A DNA stretch of 32,121 nucleotides, taken from positions 1 through 32,121 of the forward strand of contig JAJRVY010000160.1 of NCBI GenBank assembly GCA_024277065.1. Direction: 5' to 3'. Below the pieces are notes generated by a model. The model ran no database searches and had not been told where the DNA came from. It saw only the letters and a list, made by a program, of their open reading frames with translations. The translations under genes and the position numbers were made by a program. This DNA is from Planctomycetota bacterium. Its GTDB lineage: Bacteria; Planctomycetota; JAJSAM01; JAJVHW01. Positions 8,258-17,155 of this stretch are shown here, piece after piece. Positions within the stretch are counted from its first letter, which is position 1. Each line of letters starts with the position of its first letter.

Positions 8258-8640
8258 CGTGCGTTCTCCGCGATCTCGACGTCGTAGGTGCGATCGACGC
8301 GCCCCTTCTGTGTTACGCGAACCGCCGCCGGCACGGGCGTGTCGGCGGAGACGCTGACGCGCGCCCGATACCGGGCGTCGGGCGAGAGCTCGAGCGTGCG
8401 TCCCGGCGGTGCCACCCGCGCCGCGCCGCGCAGCACCTCGACCACGACCTCGTCGATCGTCTCGCCGCCGCGCGGCGACACCCGCACCTCGTAGACGTCC
8501 TGGGCCTCGTCGTGCAGCCGGTGCACGATGTCGATCTCGAGCTAGGGCTCGAGCGGCGCCACGCGCGCCGCGGCCACGCCCCCCGCCGCGAGCGCGAGCG
8601 TCGCGCAGACGATGATCCGGAGACGGGGGGAGAAGACCAT
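8254..8640 (-). pseudogene. Small exported protein with one in-frame TAG
   Basis: From ATG 8640 the frame encodes a signal peptide or anchor (MVFSPRLRIIVCATLALAAGG), then VAPLEP, a TAG at 8542-8544, and continues in the same frame as LEIDIVHRLHDEAQDVYEVRVSPRGGE to TGA at 8254. The ORF track splits it into 8254-8526 and a longer unrelated upstream frame. The C-terminal part looks like a small beta-rich domain, with no family recognised. No Shine-Dalgarno is seen; TATGCT lies 6 bases before the ATG, which would suit a leaderless transcript. It is the first gene of the apparent operon with the MauE-like gene, S41 protease and lptB. Whether it is functional depends on the TAG. Confidence 0.6.
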
Positions 8641-8733
8641 CGGTTGAGCATAACCCGGCCCGCCGTCCGCCCGGCAGCCCACGGCACCGACGCAGCCGGA
8701 TCCTGAGCGTGCGGCTCGGCGGAGGTGGGTGTC

Positions 8734-8761
8734 TTGCTTGGCTGCCGGGCTCTCGTACACT
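8734..8761 (+). promoter_or_regulatory. Sigma70-type promoter for doxX
   Basis: TTGCTT (8734-8739) and TACACT (8756-8761) are spaced by 16 bases. Transcription would start about 10 bases before the GGAGG ribosome binding site of the DoxX gene. The divergent small-protein gene starts at 8640. Confidence 0.5.
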
Positions 8762-8778
8762 TCCGCGCGGAGGTGGCG

Positions 8779-9186
8779 ATGGCGGCGAGCAAGGCGACGC
8801 TGATGGACGCGGGGCTCCTGATCGTGCGGATCGGCGGTGCGTTCCTCGCCGTGCACGGCTGGGGGAAGGTCGCCGCGGGCTTCGGCAGCTCGACGTGGGG
8901 GTTCGTGAGCGACGTCCGCGCCCTCGGGTTCCCGGCGCCGCTGGCCTTCGCGTGGGCAGCGGCGGTCGCCGAGCTGGCCGGGGGCGTCGCCGTCGTGCTC
9001 GGCGTCTACACGCGCTTTGCGGCGCTCACCTGCGCGTTCACGATGTTCGTCGCGGCGTTCATGGCGCGCGGCACGGACCCCTTCGCCGCCAAGGAGTTGG
9101 CGCTGCTCTACCTGGCGATGATGCTCGGCCTGGTGTTCACGGGCGGTGGCAAGCTGACGCTCGACGCTCTCTGGCGGAGGCGCTGA
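8779..9186 (+). CDS. DoxX family membrane protein
   Basis: Four-helix inner-membrane protein of the DoxX family. Segments in order: LLIVRIGGAFLAVHGWGKVA (helix 1, with the conserved His-Gly), APLAFAWAAAVAELAGGVAVVLG (helix 2, with the family Glu-Gly-Gly-like pattern), YTRFAALTCAFTMFVAAFM (helix 3) and ALLYLAMMLGLVFTGGGKLTLD (helix 4, ending in the common G-G-K-L-D-type motif). The ORF track starts at 8725, but GGAGG lies 5 bases before the ATG at 8779 and the proposed promoter lies between these positions, so 8779 is chosen (135 residues). DoxX proteins are linked to quinone or thiol redox at the membrane; the exact role is unknown. It is followed 5 bases later by the EVE gene, likely co-transcribed. 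Confidence 0.88.
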   Translation: MAASKATLMDAGLLIVRIGGAFLAVHGWGKVAAGFGSSTWGFVSDVRALGFPAPLAFAWAAAVAELAGGVAVVLGVYTRFAALTCAFTMFVAAFMARGTDPFAAKELALLYLAMMLGLVFTGGGKLTLDALWRRR

Positions 9187-9191
9187 ACGGC

Positions 9192-9662
9192 ATGGCACGG
9201 ACGAAGCGGTACTGGCTGTTCAAGAGCGAGGCGAGCGCCTTCTCGATCGACGACCTCGCGGCGGCGAAGGACGAGACGACACCCTGGGACGGCGTGCGCA
9301 ACTACCAGGCGCGCAACCTCCTGCGCGACGAGATCCGCAAGGGCGATCGCGTGCTCTACTACCACTCGAACTCGAGGCCCACGGGCGTCGCCGGCGTCGC
9401 GCGCGTCGTGCGTGACGCGTACCCGGATGCGACGCAGTTCGACCCGGCCTCCAGGTACCACGACCCCAGGTCGCCGCAGGACGCGCCGCGCTGGCTCTGC
9501 GTGGACGTCGCCTTCGTGAGGAAGCTGCCGCGCGTCATCGAGCTGTCCGAGCTGAAGGCCAACCCGGCGCTCGCGGACATGATGGTCACGCGACGCGGCG
9601 CGCGCCTCAGTATCCAGCCGGTGACGAAGGCCGAGTACGAGACCGTCCTCGCGATGGTCTGA
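9192..9662 (+). CDS. EVE domain protein (thymocyte nuclear protein 1-like)
   Basis: A single EVE domain, a PUA-like fold that binds modified nucleobases in DNA or RNA. The 156-residue length fits the stand-alone bacterial and human Thy28-like form. Diagnostic pieces are KRYWLFKSEASAFSIDDL at the start, WDGVRNYQARNLLRDEIRKGDRVLYYHSN, then GVAGVARVVRDAYPDATQFDP, and PRWLCVDVAFVRKLPRVIEL. The conserved WLFKSE, WDGVRNYQARN and YYHS stretches are intact. The start ATG at 9192 lies 5 bases after the doxX stop, with a GGAGG about 11 bases upstream inside doxX. No restriction genes are adjacent, so a housekeeping role is more likely than a defence role. It converges with the next minus-strand gene. 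Confidence 0.93.
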   Translation: MARTKRYWLFKSEASAFSIDDLAAAKDETTPWDGVRNYQARNLLRDEIRKGDRVLYYHSNSRPTGVAGVARVVRDAYPDATQFDPASRYHDPRSPQDAPRWLCVDVAFVRKLPRVIELSELKANPALADMMVTRRGARLSIQPVTKAEYETVLAMV

Positions 9663-9701
9663 CGACGGCGAGGATGTGGCGGGGACCGGCGACCGACGCC
9701 C

Positions 9702-10175
9702 TCACGCGTCCGACGACGGGCGCTGACGCTCGCGGATGCGCTCCTCGATCCTCGCCAGGATCTCGTCGCGCTTGCGACGACGGCCGGCGAGCGTGCCCTC
9801 GACGTGACCGCGCACACCGTCGATGCGGAAGCGCGTGATCCCGCCACGACGTCCGGAGTAGAAGAGCGGCAGCGAACAGAGCAGCGTCGTCACACCGACG
9901 ACCGACGCGATCGCCGCGCCCTCGCCCTCGAATCCGAGGACCGCCGCGGCGCCGAGGGTCAGCGCGCCGGCGGCGAGCAGCGCGACCGCGACCCAGCGCA
10001 TGCCGGAGCGCCGATCGGACCAGACCAGCATCCGCCGCGCGTCGCGGTAGGCCACCCGTGAGAGCCGCTCCGTGAAGAGCGGGCCCACGTGCCCCACCTC
10101 GATGCGATCCTCGTGGAGATAGACGCAGACGCACCCACCGAGCGTCGCCGTGACCATGACCGCACGCTCGCTCAT
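9702..10175 (-). CDS. Two-helix membrane protein of unknown function
   Basis: A 157-residue protein starting at ATG 10175, whose first bases overlap the TGA of the upstream gene (ATGA). An N-terminal beta-rich part (VCVYLHEDRIEVGHVGPLF) precedes two hydrophobic helices, WVAVALLAAGALTLGAAAVLGF and IASVVGVTTLLCSLPLFY. A basic cytoplasmic tail follows: ITRFRIDGVRGHVEGTLAGRRRKRDEILARIEERI. The alternation of strands around a helical hairpin resembles small bacterial PH-like membrane proteins, but I cannot assign a family. It is the last gene of a three-gene set with two zinc-module membrane proteins and probably works with them. Confidence 0.75.
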   Translation of the reverse strand: MSERAVMVTATLGGCVCVYLHEDRIEVGHVGPLFTERLSRVAYRDARRMLVWSDRRSGMRWVAVALLAAGALTLGAAAVLGFEGEGAAIASVVGVTTLLCSLPLFYSGRRGGITRFRIDGVRGHVEGTLAGRRRKRDEILARIEERIRERQRPSSDA

Positions 10176-10714
10176 CGGTACGCCCTCACGAGCAGCAGCC
10201 CCGCGATCGCCAGCATCGGTACGACGACGATCGCGATCGCCGCGATCGGCGGCCACGGTGAGAGCCACGGCTCCTTGCGCCGCCGCCACAGCGCGAACAC
10301 GGCGAGCGCGAGGGCGACCGGCGCGAGCGGGCCGCAGCCCACGAGTCCGAGCAGGAGCGCCGGCACGCACATGCGATCCCAGCGCACGCGGCGCGTCCGC
10401 GTGGTCGCGAGCTCCTTGCGATCGTGCAGGAGATCGAAGCACGCCGGACAGAGCAGGTGCTCCCCGGTGCGCGTGACGCAGACGTCGCAGACATAGGCGC
10501 CGCAACGCCCGCAGGCATCGACGGCGTCCTTGCGCGGGTGCGTCAGGCAGCGGCCCTCACCGGCGGCCAGCGCCGCAGCACTCAGCAACGGCCGGAAGGT
10601 CGCGACCGAGACCACCGCGTCGCAGCCGGGGCAGGCCTCGCGGCCTGCCGTGAACGGCAACGGTCCCGCGCAGACGGGACACGCGATCGGCAACGGCGGC
10701 ACGTCCACTGTCAC
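10172..10714 (-). CDS. Zinc-ribbon/B-box-like membrane protein
   Basis: A 180-residue protein from a GTG at 10714. It has an N-terminal zinc ribbon (CPVCAGPLPF...CPGC, about residues 12-31), then a B-box-like module CLTHPRKDAVDACGRCGAYVCDVC with LLCPACFD (about 56-92). Two transmembrane helices follow (ALLLGLVGCGPLAPVALALAVFAL and IAAIAIVVVPMLAIAGLLLV). Cys and His spacing is regular, so metal binding is likely. It lies 13 bases after the YIP1 gene and overlaps the next gene by 4 bases. The module closely parallels those in the YIP1 protein and in the first protein of the MoxR operon. The function is unknown; a protein-interaction role for the zinc module is an inference. Confidence 0.78.
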   Translation of the reverse strand: MTVDVPPLPIACPVCAGPLPFTAGREACPGCDAVVSVATFRPLLSAAALAAGEGRCLTHPRKDAVDACGRCGAYVCDVCVTRTGEHLLCPACFDLLHDRKELATTRTRRVRWDRMCVPALLLGLVGCGPLAPVALALAVFALWRRRKEPWLSPWPPIAAIAIVVVPMLAIAGLLLVRAYR

Positions 10715-10727
10715 GGCCCGCCGCGGC

Positions 10728-11567
10728 TCAGTTCTGCGAGGCCACCGCGACGACCAGTGCGACGACGACCGCGTACGCGCCGACGGACAGGACGCAGCAG
10801 AGCACCATCCACGAGAGCACGGACATCCACGCCATGCCCCACGTGCTCTTGTGAACCTCCTTGACCATCACGACCGACGTCCAGATCGTCCAGAAGAACG
10901 CAACGACGCTTCCGAGGAAGGGGATCACGGCGAGGATGTTGGGCGCCTGCGCGTAGCAGTAGCCGCGCAGCGTCTGGTGGTACGGCGCGCCGACCTTCCC
11001 GGTCATCATCAGGAAGAGGTGCATGAGCCCGGCGACCATGAATGCACCGAGGATCGCGGCGACGGGCGACAGGAAGACCCCGATGCACGCCCCGAACGTC
11101 CCGCTGAACATCTGCGGCAGGACCATCTGCGATGCGTCGTCTCCCATTCCGCCTCCCATCTGGGAGAGGAACGCCATCATGCCGCCCATGATCGTGAGTT
11201 GCAGGATGCCGCTCACGATGGCGCCCAGAACCGCGAGAACGCACGGCACCGCGAGGCAGTCCCAGGTCGTGACCGACGTGTCCATGCGGCGGAAGAACCT
11301 GGCCGGGTCCGTCATCACCGCCTTGATCGTCTGCCAGAACGCGGACGCCATGCCCAGCTCCGCGCGGCGCTCCCACGCGGGCAACTCTAGGTCGCCGGAC
11401 GACGCCGTCGTGCCGCCCGACTCCAGCAGCCCCACTGCTTCGGCCTTGCACCCCGCGCAGTGGGTCCGGCCCTGGAACTCGACACGGCAGTCGTCGCAGA
11501 AACTGAACCCGCAACGATGACAGTGATCGAGACCGCTCTCGATCTGTGGGTGATTCCTGCAGGGCAT
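10728..11567 (-). CDS. YIP1-family membrane protein with N-terminal B-box-like zinc module
   Basis: A 279-residue protein. Residues about 3-41 form a Cys/His module: CRNHPQIESGLDHCHRCGFSFCDDC followed by HCAGC. After a linker comes a YIP1-type membrane domain beginning AFWQTIKAVMTDPARFFRRM, the usual amphipathic lead-in with P-x-x-F-F. Hydrophobic segments follow at LAVPCVLAVLGAIVSGIL, GACIGVFLSPVAAILGAFMVAGLMHLFLMM, NILAVIPFLGSVVAFFWTIW and SWMVLCCVLSVGAYAVVVALVV. A LRGYCYAQAPNILAVIP stretch matches the conserved Y-x-x-x-P region of YIP1 domains. Start ATG 11567 has GGGAG upstream. It is the first gene of a three-gene unit. The bacterial role of YIP1 proteins is poorly known. Confidence 0.85.
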   Translation of the reverse strand: MPCRNHPQIESGLDHCHRCGFSFCDDCRVEFQGRTHCAGCKAEAVGLLESGGTTASSGDLELPAWERRAELGMASAFWQTIKAVMTDPARFFRRMDTSVTTWDCLAVPCVLAVLGAIVSGILQLTIMGGMMAFLSQMGGGMGDDASQMVLPQMFSGTFGACIGVFLSPVAAILGAFMVAGLMHLFLMMTGKVGAPYHQTLRGYCYAQAPNILAVIPFLGSVVAFFWTIWTSVVMVKEVHKSTWGMAWMSVLSWMVLCCVLSVGAYAVVVALVVAVASQN

Positions 11568-11598
11568 GGTCCGACGCTCCCTTCCGACTCGCAGAGGC

Positions 11599-11769
11599 TA
11601 AGGGCCCGCGCAGGAATAGCTTCGGGATTCGGTCGGCTACGACGACGCGGGGCGGCGTTGCCTCTCCTCCCCGACTCGGCTCCGCAATGAGTCGCGTCGT
11701 CGAGGCGCCTTGCCCCGCGCCGTCTCGCTCGCCCTCGGTCCTACGAACTCATTCCTGCACGGGCCCTAA
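11599..11769. mobile_element. MITE-like element with 19-base terminal inverted repeats
   Basis: TAAGGGCCCGCGCAGGAAT (11599-11617) and ATTCCTGCACGGGCCCTAA (11751-11769) are inverted copies matching at 17 of 19 positions and enclosing 133 bases. TTA (read on minus) lies at both outer edges and could be part of a target duplication. Inside are further nested inverted repeats: CGACGACGCG with CGCGTCGTCG (10 bp) and CGACTC with GAGTCG (6 bp). No ORF is present. The right end contains the TAG stop of the RDD gene, so the element may have supplied that gene's last codons. A structured RNA is an alternative. Confidence 0.5.
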
Positions 11770-12560
11770 TCGGCGCGAGGCGCGAGAGGTGCGGATGGAG
11801 TTCCGAAACGTTCGCGGGCCAGCACCGAGACGATGTCGCGGAGCAGCGTCTCGTCCGGCAGGGCGCGGTGCGCGTGCAGCCCGAGCGCATCCCGATAGTG
11901 GGCCGCCAGACGCCGCGCGATCGAGAGTCGCCGCGCCGTGTCGATGTGCGGCGCGGAGGCCACGAACTCGGTGAGCAGCGCGGCCTCGCGAGCCGGAAGA
12001 CGCGAGCGGATGCGCGCCGCCGCCCGGCGGTCGTCCTGCAGGCTGTTGTGCGCCGCGGCCAGCAGGCGCAGGGCACGCGGGGGCTTGTGGCGTACTTCGC
12101 GAATTACGCGCGTGCCGGCCAGCCAGTCGCCGGCGCGTCGTCCCTCCGGATCGAGGGTGATGAGGACTGCGCCGAGCAGCGAGCCGATCGGGAGCGCATC
12201 GAGCGGGCGCGCGGCATTGCGCACGAACGCCTGCCAGGCGAGGGGCGGCGTGGCGTTGGCCTGCACCGTGCGCAGCGACATCACGCGCTTGCCCCACGTC
12301 CGGCCGCGCCAGCGCGCCTCGGCCCACCAGCGGTAACCGAGGTCGAGCACGAAGCGAGCGATGATGACGAAGGCGAGCGCCGGGAGGAGACCGATGCCGA
12401 GCGTCACGGCGCCGAAGAGCAATGCGAGCAGACAGAGCAGCACCGTCGCGACGAGCAGCAGCATCTCGTCGAGCAGCCACGCGAGCCCGCGCTCCGCCGT
12501 GCCGGCCAGCCGGAACTCCAGCGGGACGAGTTCGGGAGTGGTCACCGCGAGGCGCCTCAC
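11766..12560 (-). CDS. RDD family membrane protein
   Basis: The N-terminal half is an RDD domain: FRLAGTAERGLAWLLDEMLLLVATVLL (helix 1, with the Arg and Asp-Glu motif), IGLLPALAFVIIARFVLDLGYRWW (helix 2), then GRTWGKRVMSLRTVQANATPPLAWQAFVRN, a typical RDD stretch, and a third helix near IGSLLGAVLITLDPEGRRAGDWLAGTRVI. The C-terminal 120 residues form a soluble helical region rich in Arg and Ala, without a recognised fold. A GTG at 12560 overlaps the SpoIIM stop as GTGA, suggesting coupled translation; a GTG at 12545 is the alternative. This is the last gene of the MoxR operon. The TAG stop lies inside the inverted-repeat element, so the C-terminus may have been altered by an insertion. Confidence 0.85.
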   Translation of the reverse strand: MRRLAVTTPELVPLEFRLAGTAERGLAWLLDEMLLLVATVLLCLLALLFGAVTLGIGLLPALAFVIIARFVLDLGYRWWAEARWRGRTWGKRVMSLRTVQANATPPLAWQAFVRNAARPLDALPIGSLLGAVLITLDPEGRRAGDWLAGTRVIREVRHKPPRALRLLAAAHNSLQDDRRAAARIRSRLPAREAALLTEFVASAPHIDTARRLSIARRLAAHYRDALGLHAHRALPDETLLRDIVSVLARERFGTPSAPLAPRAD

Positions 12561-13564
12561 GCGCGCCTCCCGCGCCGCCGCAAGAGGTCCGGCGACCACG
12601 CGAACAGGTAGAACGTGTACAGGCTCCCGAGAACCGCGGCGAACGCGATCTTGGCCTCGTACGCGATGAGCGGCTCGTGCATCTGGCTGAACGTGCCCTC
12701 GATGATCCCGGCGAGCACGAGCGTCGCGGTGGCGCCGAGGAGGAGCAGCAGCGCGTCCTTGCCCGCCGCTTCCAGTGCTCTCGCACGGCCACCGAGACCG
12801 GGCGCGAAGAGCGCACGCGCGAGGATCAGCCCGGCCGCCGCGCCGAGCAGCATGGCCGGAATCTCGAGGACGCCGTGCGGCCCCACCCACGCGAGGAGGA
12901 ACTGCCCCTGCCCGGCTCCCACGTAGTCCGCGCCGACGGCGCCCAGGTACGCGCCGTTGGCGAAGATCATCAGCACCGTGCCGATGCCGCCGGTCACCGC
13001 CAGCGCGAACGCGATGTACGTGACACTGCTGTTGTGGGTCATGAGCCGTGCCGCGAACGTCGTCCCCCCGAGAGCGGTGAGCCCCACCGGCACCCTGCTC
13101 CGTTCCTCCTCGGCCACGCGGTCGCGCGGATCGACGTAGCGATGCCCGAACGGCAGCAGCACCTCGCCCGCGCCGGGGTCGCTCGCCATCGAGACGGCGC
13201 CGTACGTCAGGCCCGCGAGGAAGACGAGCGCCGCGAGCAGAACCGCACGCACGCGGCGGCGCACGACCTCGGGGAAGTCCCGCGCGAAGAAGCGCTTGAC
13301 GGCCGGCCAGATGCGCGGCGGCGTGCCGCGGTACAAGAGTCCGTGGCCGCGCCCGACGAGCGCGCGCAGGTATTCGGTGGTCGCCGAGTCGGGATCGCGT
13401 CGGACCTCTTCGAGCAGGTCCGACGAGGCTGCGCGATAGAGCGCCGCGAGCTCGCGCGCGGACTCCGAGCGCAGCCTCTTCGCGCCCCCGAACTCGAGGC
13501 GGTCGAGGAGGCGCGTGAGCCGCCCCCAGCGCTCTTGCCGTGGATCCTCTCCGGCGGCCTTCAC
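12557..13564 (-). CDS. SpoIIM-like (stage II sporulation protein M family) membrane protein
   Basis: A 335-residue protein from a GTG at 13564 that overlaps the DUF58 stop as GTGA. A soluble helical head (RLTRLLDRLEFGGAKRL, ELAALYRAASSDLLEEVRRD) leads to VRAVLLAALVFLAGLTYGAV, the first membrane helix. Next are the family motif region TTFAARLMTHNSSVTYIAFALAVTGGIGTVLMIFANGAYLGAV and the WVGPHGVLEIPAMLLGAAAGLILA segment, whose H-G-x-x-E-I-P is diagnostic of SpoIIM/DUF95 proteins. Two more helices follow. The family occurs widely in non-sporulating bacteria next to RDD and MoxR genes, as here, so a sporulation role is not implied. The ORF track's 561-residue version includes out-of-frame sequence from DUF58. 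Confidence 0.9.
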   Translation of the reverse strand: MKAAGEDPRQERWGRLTRLLDRLEFGGAKRLRSESARELAALYRAASSDLLEEVRRDPDSATTEYLRALVGRGHGLLYRGTPPRIWPAVKRFFARDFPEVVRRRVRAVLLAALVFLAGLTYGAVSMASDPGAGEVLLPFGHRYVDPRDRVAEEERSRVPVGLTALGGTTFAARLMTHNSSVTYIAFALAVTGGIGTVLMIFANGAYLGAVGADYVGAGQGQFLLAWVGPHGVLEIPAMLLGAAAGLILARALFAPGLGGRARALEAAGKDALLLLLGATATLVLAGIIEGTFSQMHEPLIAYEAKIAFAAVLGSLYTFYLFAWSPDLLRRRGRRA

Positions 13565-14796
13565 AGCAGACCCCGCGCCTTGGCGTCGAGATAGCGGTTG
13601 ACGGCCGATGCCGCGAGTTCGCCGGGCGGCAGCTCCGCGCAGTGTGCGCCCGCGTCGGACACCCGCCGCCGCACGAGGCGCTTCTCCTCGAGCAGCTCTG
13701 CCGCGGCCAGCGTGCGCGACAGCTCGCGCAGCCCCGTCGGCGGCGTCTCCGCCAGCGCCGACACGGCACGGTCCGCCGTCGTGAAACACGCCACGAGGTG
13801 TCGCCGGCGCAGGAGCGGCAGACAGCGCACGAGTTCCTCGCCCGCGACCTGGTCCGGCAGGTCCGTCAGGAAGACGACCAGCGCGCGGCGCGTCTGCCGC
13901 GCGGCGACGGCCGTGCACGCCGCGACGAACGACGCATCGGCCGGCGAGGGGGCGATGTCGTACAGCGCATCGAGGACGGCGGTGACGGTGCCGCGGCCAC
14001 TGCTCGGCGGCAGCCACGTGCGCAGCGCCGCGTCGAACACGGCCAGACCGCAGCGATCTCCTCCGGACGTGACGACGTGCGCCAGCACGAGCGCCGCGTT
14101 GACGGCCTCGTCGAGCTTCGACAGCCCCCCGGCGCGCGCCGTCATCACACGCGACGCGTCCACGGCCACGATCACGTCCTGGCTGCGCTCGGGCTGGTAC
14201 ACGCGCGTGATCGGGCGGCCCCGGCGGGCGGTCGCCTTCCAATCCACGTCGCGGTAGTCGTCGTCCACGTGGTAGTCACGCAGCCGGTCGAACTCGCGCC
14301 CGCGTTGGAAGCCGCGGCCGGCATGGATGCCGAGGGCCGTGAGGTTGCGGCTGCGCCGCAGCGTGTCGTAGCGCACGACGCCCGCGAGCGCCGGCACGAC
14401 GCGCGCCACGCTCGCGCACGGCGGCCGCGAGCGCCGCCGTGCGAGCACCCCGGTCAGCCCCACGCGCAACCACGGACCGGGGATCTCGACGCGGCCGCGC
14501 TCGCCGGGCACGACCGTGTAGCGCAGTTCGACGGCGCCCAGTGCGGGGATCGTGACGCGGGCGGGGAACAGTTCCTCGAACAGCTGCTCCGTCGCCAGCG
14601 ACTCGGGCAGGTTCTCGACGATCTGCGCGCTCACCGCGAGCCCGAGGCGGTTGCGCAGGTGCAGGACGACCTCCACCGGCTCGCCGAGGTCGAGCGTCCG
14701 CGGCATCACGCGCCGCGCCTCGACGGCGCCCTCGCGGCGGCGGGCCCGTGGCGCGAGGAACAGGCGTCCCTCGACGAGGATCGCGACGACGAGCAC
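13561..14796 (-). CDS. DUF58 domain protein of the MoxR operon
   Basis: DUF58 protein with a von Willebrand A-like fold. After an N-terminal membrane helix (LVVAILVEGRLFLAP) comes a beta-rich region, then the family core GREFDRLRDYHVDDDYRDVDWKATARRGRPITR. The vWA part has VIVAVDASRVMTA in place of a classic D-x-S-x-S site, followed by DRCGLAVFDA and LVVFLTDLPD. The GTG at 14796 is the first usual start. However, coding-like sequence continues upstream in frame (ARSAVLAAGALVGVAALEPL) to the MoxR stop at 14907, with only a CTG available there. The extension would restore the two-helix N-terminus usual in this family. DUF58 proteins are thought to work with MoxR ATPases. Confidence 0.88.
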   Translation of the reverse strand: MLVVAILVEGRLFLAPRARRREGAVEARRVMPRTLDLGEPVEVVLHLRNRLGLAVSAQIVENLPESLATEQLFEELFPARVTIPALGAVELRYTVVPGERGRVEIPGPWLRVGLTGVLARRRSRPPCASVARVVPALAGVVRYDTLRRSRNLTALGIHAGRGFQRGREFDRLRDYHVDDDYRDVDWKATARRGRPITRVYQPERSQDVIVAVDASRVMTARAGGLSKLDEAVNAALVLAHVVTSGGDRCGLAVFDAALRTWLPPSSGRGTVTAVLDALYDIAPSPADASFVAACTAVAARQTRRALVVFLTDLPDQVAGEELVRCLPLLRRRHLVACFTTADRAVSALAETPPTGLRELSRTLAAAELLEEKRLVRRRVSDAGAHCAELPPGELAASAVNRYLDAKARGLL

Positions 14797-14903
14797 GGCC
14801 TGTAGCAGCAGCGCGACGGCGCCGCTCCCGGGAGCGAGCGGCTCCAGAGCGGCGACACCGACGAGCGCGCCGGCGGCGAGGACGGCAGAGCGGGCCGGGA
14901 GCG

Positions 14904-15865
<962 letters not shown>

Positions 15866-15866
<1 letters not shown>

Positions 15867-17155
15867 CACACGTCCTCCGCAATCGTCGTGGCGGCCTCGC
15901 CCGGGCGCTCGCCCAGTACCACCCACACCTTGCTCACCGCCGCGCTCCACGAGCCGGCGAACTTCGTCACGCTCACGTCGCGGTGCTGCGGCAGCGCCGC
16001 GACAGCCGCCTCGACACGCTCCGCGCGCTCGGGGTCCCGCGCCCGCAGCATGGCGAGCACGCGCTCGTAGGGAGTGCCGTCGCCGCGCGACAGGCGCCGC
16101 GCCACCTCGGCGCGCACCGTGCGACGCACGTCGGCCGGCGTGAGGCATGCCGCGTAGAGTCCGGCGCGCAGTTCCGCGTAGGCCTCGGGACGGTAGTCCT
16201 TGCGCGGGCGCACGAGACGGTCCGGGGCGTCGCTCGGCCCCACCCGCCACCAGACGAGCAGCAGGAGCAGGAACCCGGCCAGGAGAGCGGCGCCGAAGCC
16301 CTCCTCCTGGAAGAGTGAGAGCACGCCGCGCGTGGCGCTCTGGCCCATCGCACGATCGTCGAACCAGACCTCCCCGCCCGCGGCCAGCCTCTCGACCAGC
16401 GTGCCCATCCAGGCGGCGTTGTCGCCCTGCGCGAGGCGCACGTTCGTCGCGAACCAGGGATCGGCCACGACGATCACGCGCCCCCGCCCGCGCGTGGTCT
16501 CGACGATCACGGGCTGCGCGTCGCCGTCCTCCGTGCGCGTCGCGAGCACGGTGTCCGCCGGGCGCGCGGAGACCACGTGGTAAGGCGTGATCCAGGGGTC
16601 GCCGAGCCCCGGCATCGCGTGCTCCTCGACGACGCCGCCCCCGGCGCGGGGGACGTCGGGTCGCTCGCCGAAGATGCCCTCGAGCGCCGCCGTGTTGCCA
16701 GGCACCGGGAGGGGCCCCATGGGGAACGCCGGGGTGGGCACGTCGAATCGCGCGCGGACGGCCGGGAAGCCGCTGCCGAGGGGTGCCTCGGAGGCCAGCA
16801 GCAGCACGCCGTTGCCGGCCTCGACCCAGCGCGCGAGCGCGGCGCCCGCGGACCGCCGTTCCCGCTCGGGGACGCCGCCCGTGCCGGCGCCGGGCAGCCC
16901 CTCGACGCGGATCAGCACGTGCCCCGTGCCCCGCGGCAGGCGCGCGCCGCGACGGCTGCGTACGTCCCACCCGAGGGAGTCCAGCAGCAGGCGCACGGCG
17001 CGGTGGCCGCTCTCGTCGGCGCGAAAGCTGGAGCCGGCGACGGTCGCGCGCCCCGAGCGCTCCGCGCGCTGCGCCGCGCCGACGACGACCACCAGCAGAA
17101 TCGTGAGCACGAGCGCGCCGGCGACGGCGCCCACGGTCCGCGCGCGCCTACCCAT
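15866..17155 (-). CDS. DUF4350-like membrane protein of the MoxR operon
   Basis: A 429-residue protein. An N-terminal helix, VGAVAGALVLTILLVVVVGAA, is followed by SSFRADESGHRAVRLLLDSLGWDVRSRRGARLP, a GATase-like start typical of DUF4350. Then come LARWVEAGNGVLLLASEAP and GRGRVIVVADPWFATNVRLAQGDNAAWM. A second helix, GAALLAGFLLLLLVWW, precedes a cytoplasmic region (RVGPSDAPDRLVRPRKDYRPEAYAELRAGLYAA) and an Arg-rich helical tail. The two-helix layout with an outside alpha/beta domain fits the family. The ATG at 17155 overlaps the DUF4129 stop by 8 bases, so the ORF track's longer start is not used. The position between DUF4129 and MoxR is the usual operon arrangement. Confidence 0.83.

Noticed and set aside
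7988-8544. Pyrrolysine insertion or a reassigned TAG codon
   Set aside because: TAG ends etfB, the S41, DUF4129, RDD, aminotransferase and LeuB-like genes normally, and no pyl genes are visible.
9192-9662. EVE gene as part of a defence island
   Set aside because: No restriction, methyltransferase or other defence gene is nearby; it sits behind doxX in a housekeeping context.
12557-14242. 561-residue version of the SpoIIM ORF and 667-residue version of the RDD ORF in the track
   Set aside because: Both include out-of-frame sequence of upstream genes; the GTGA overlaps give natural starts.
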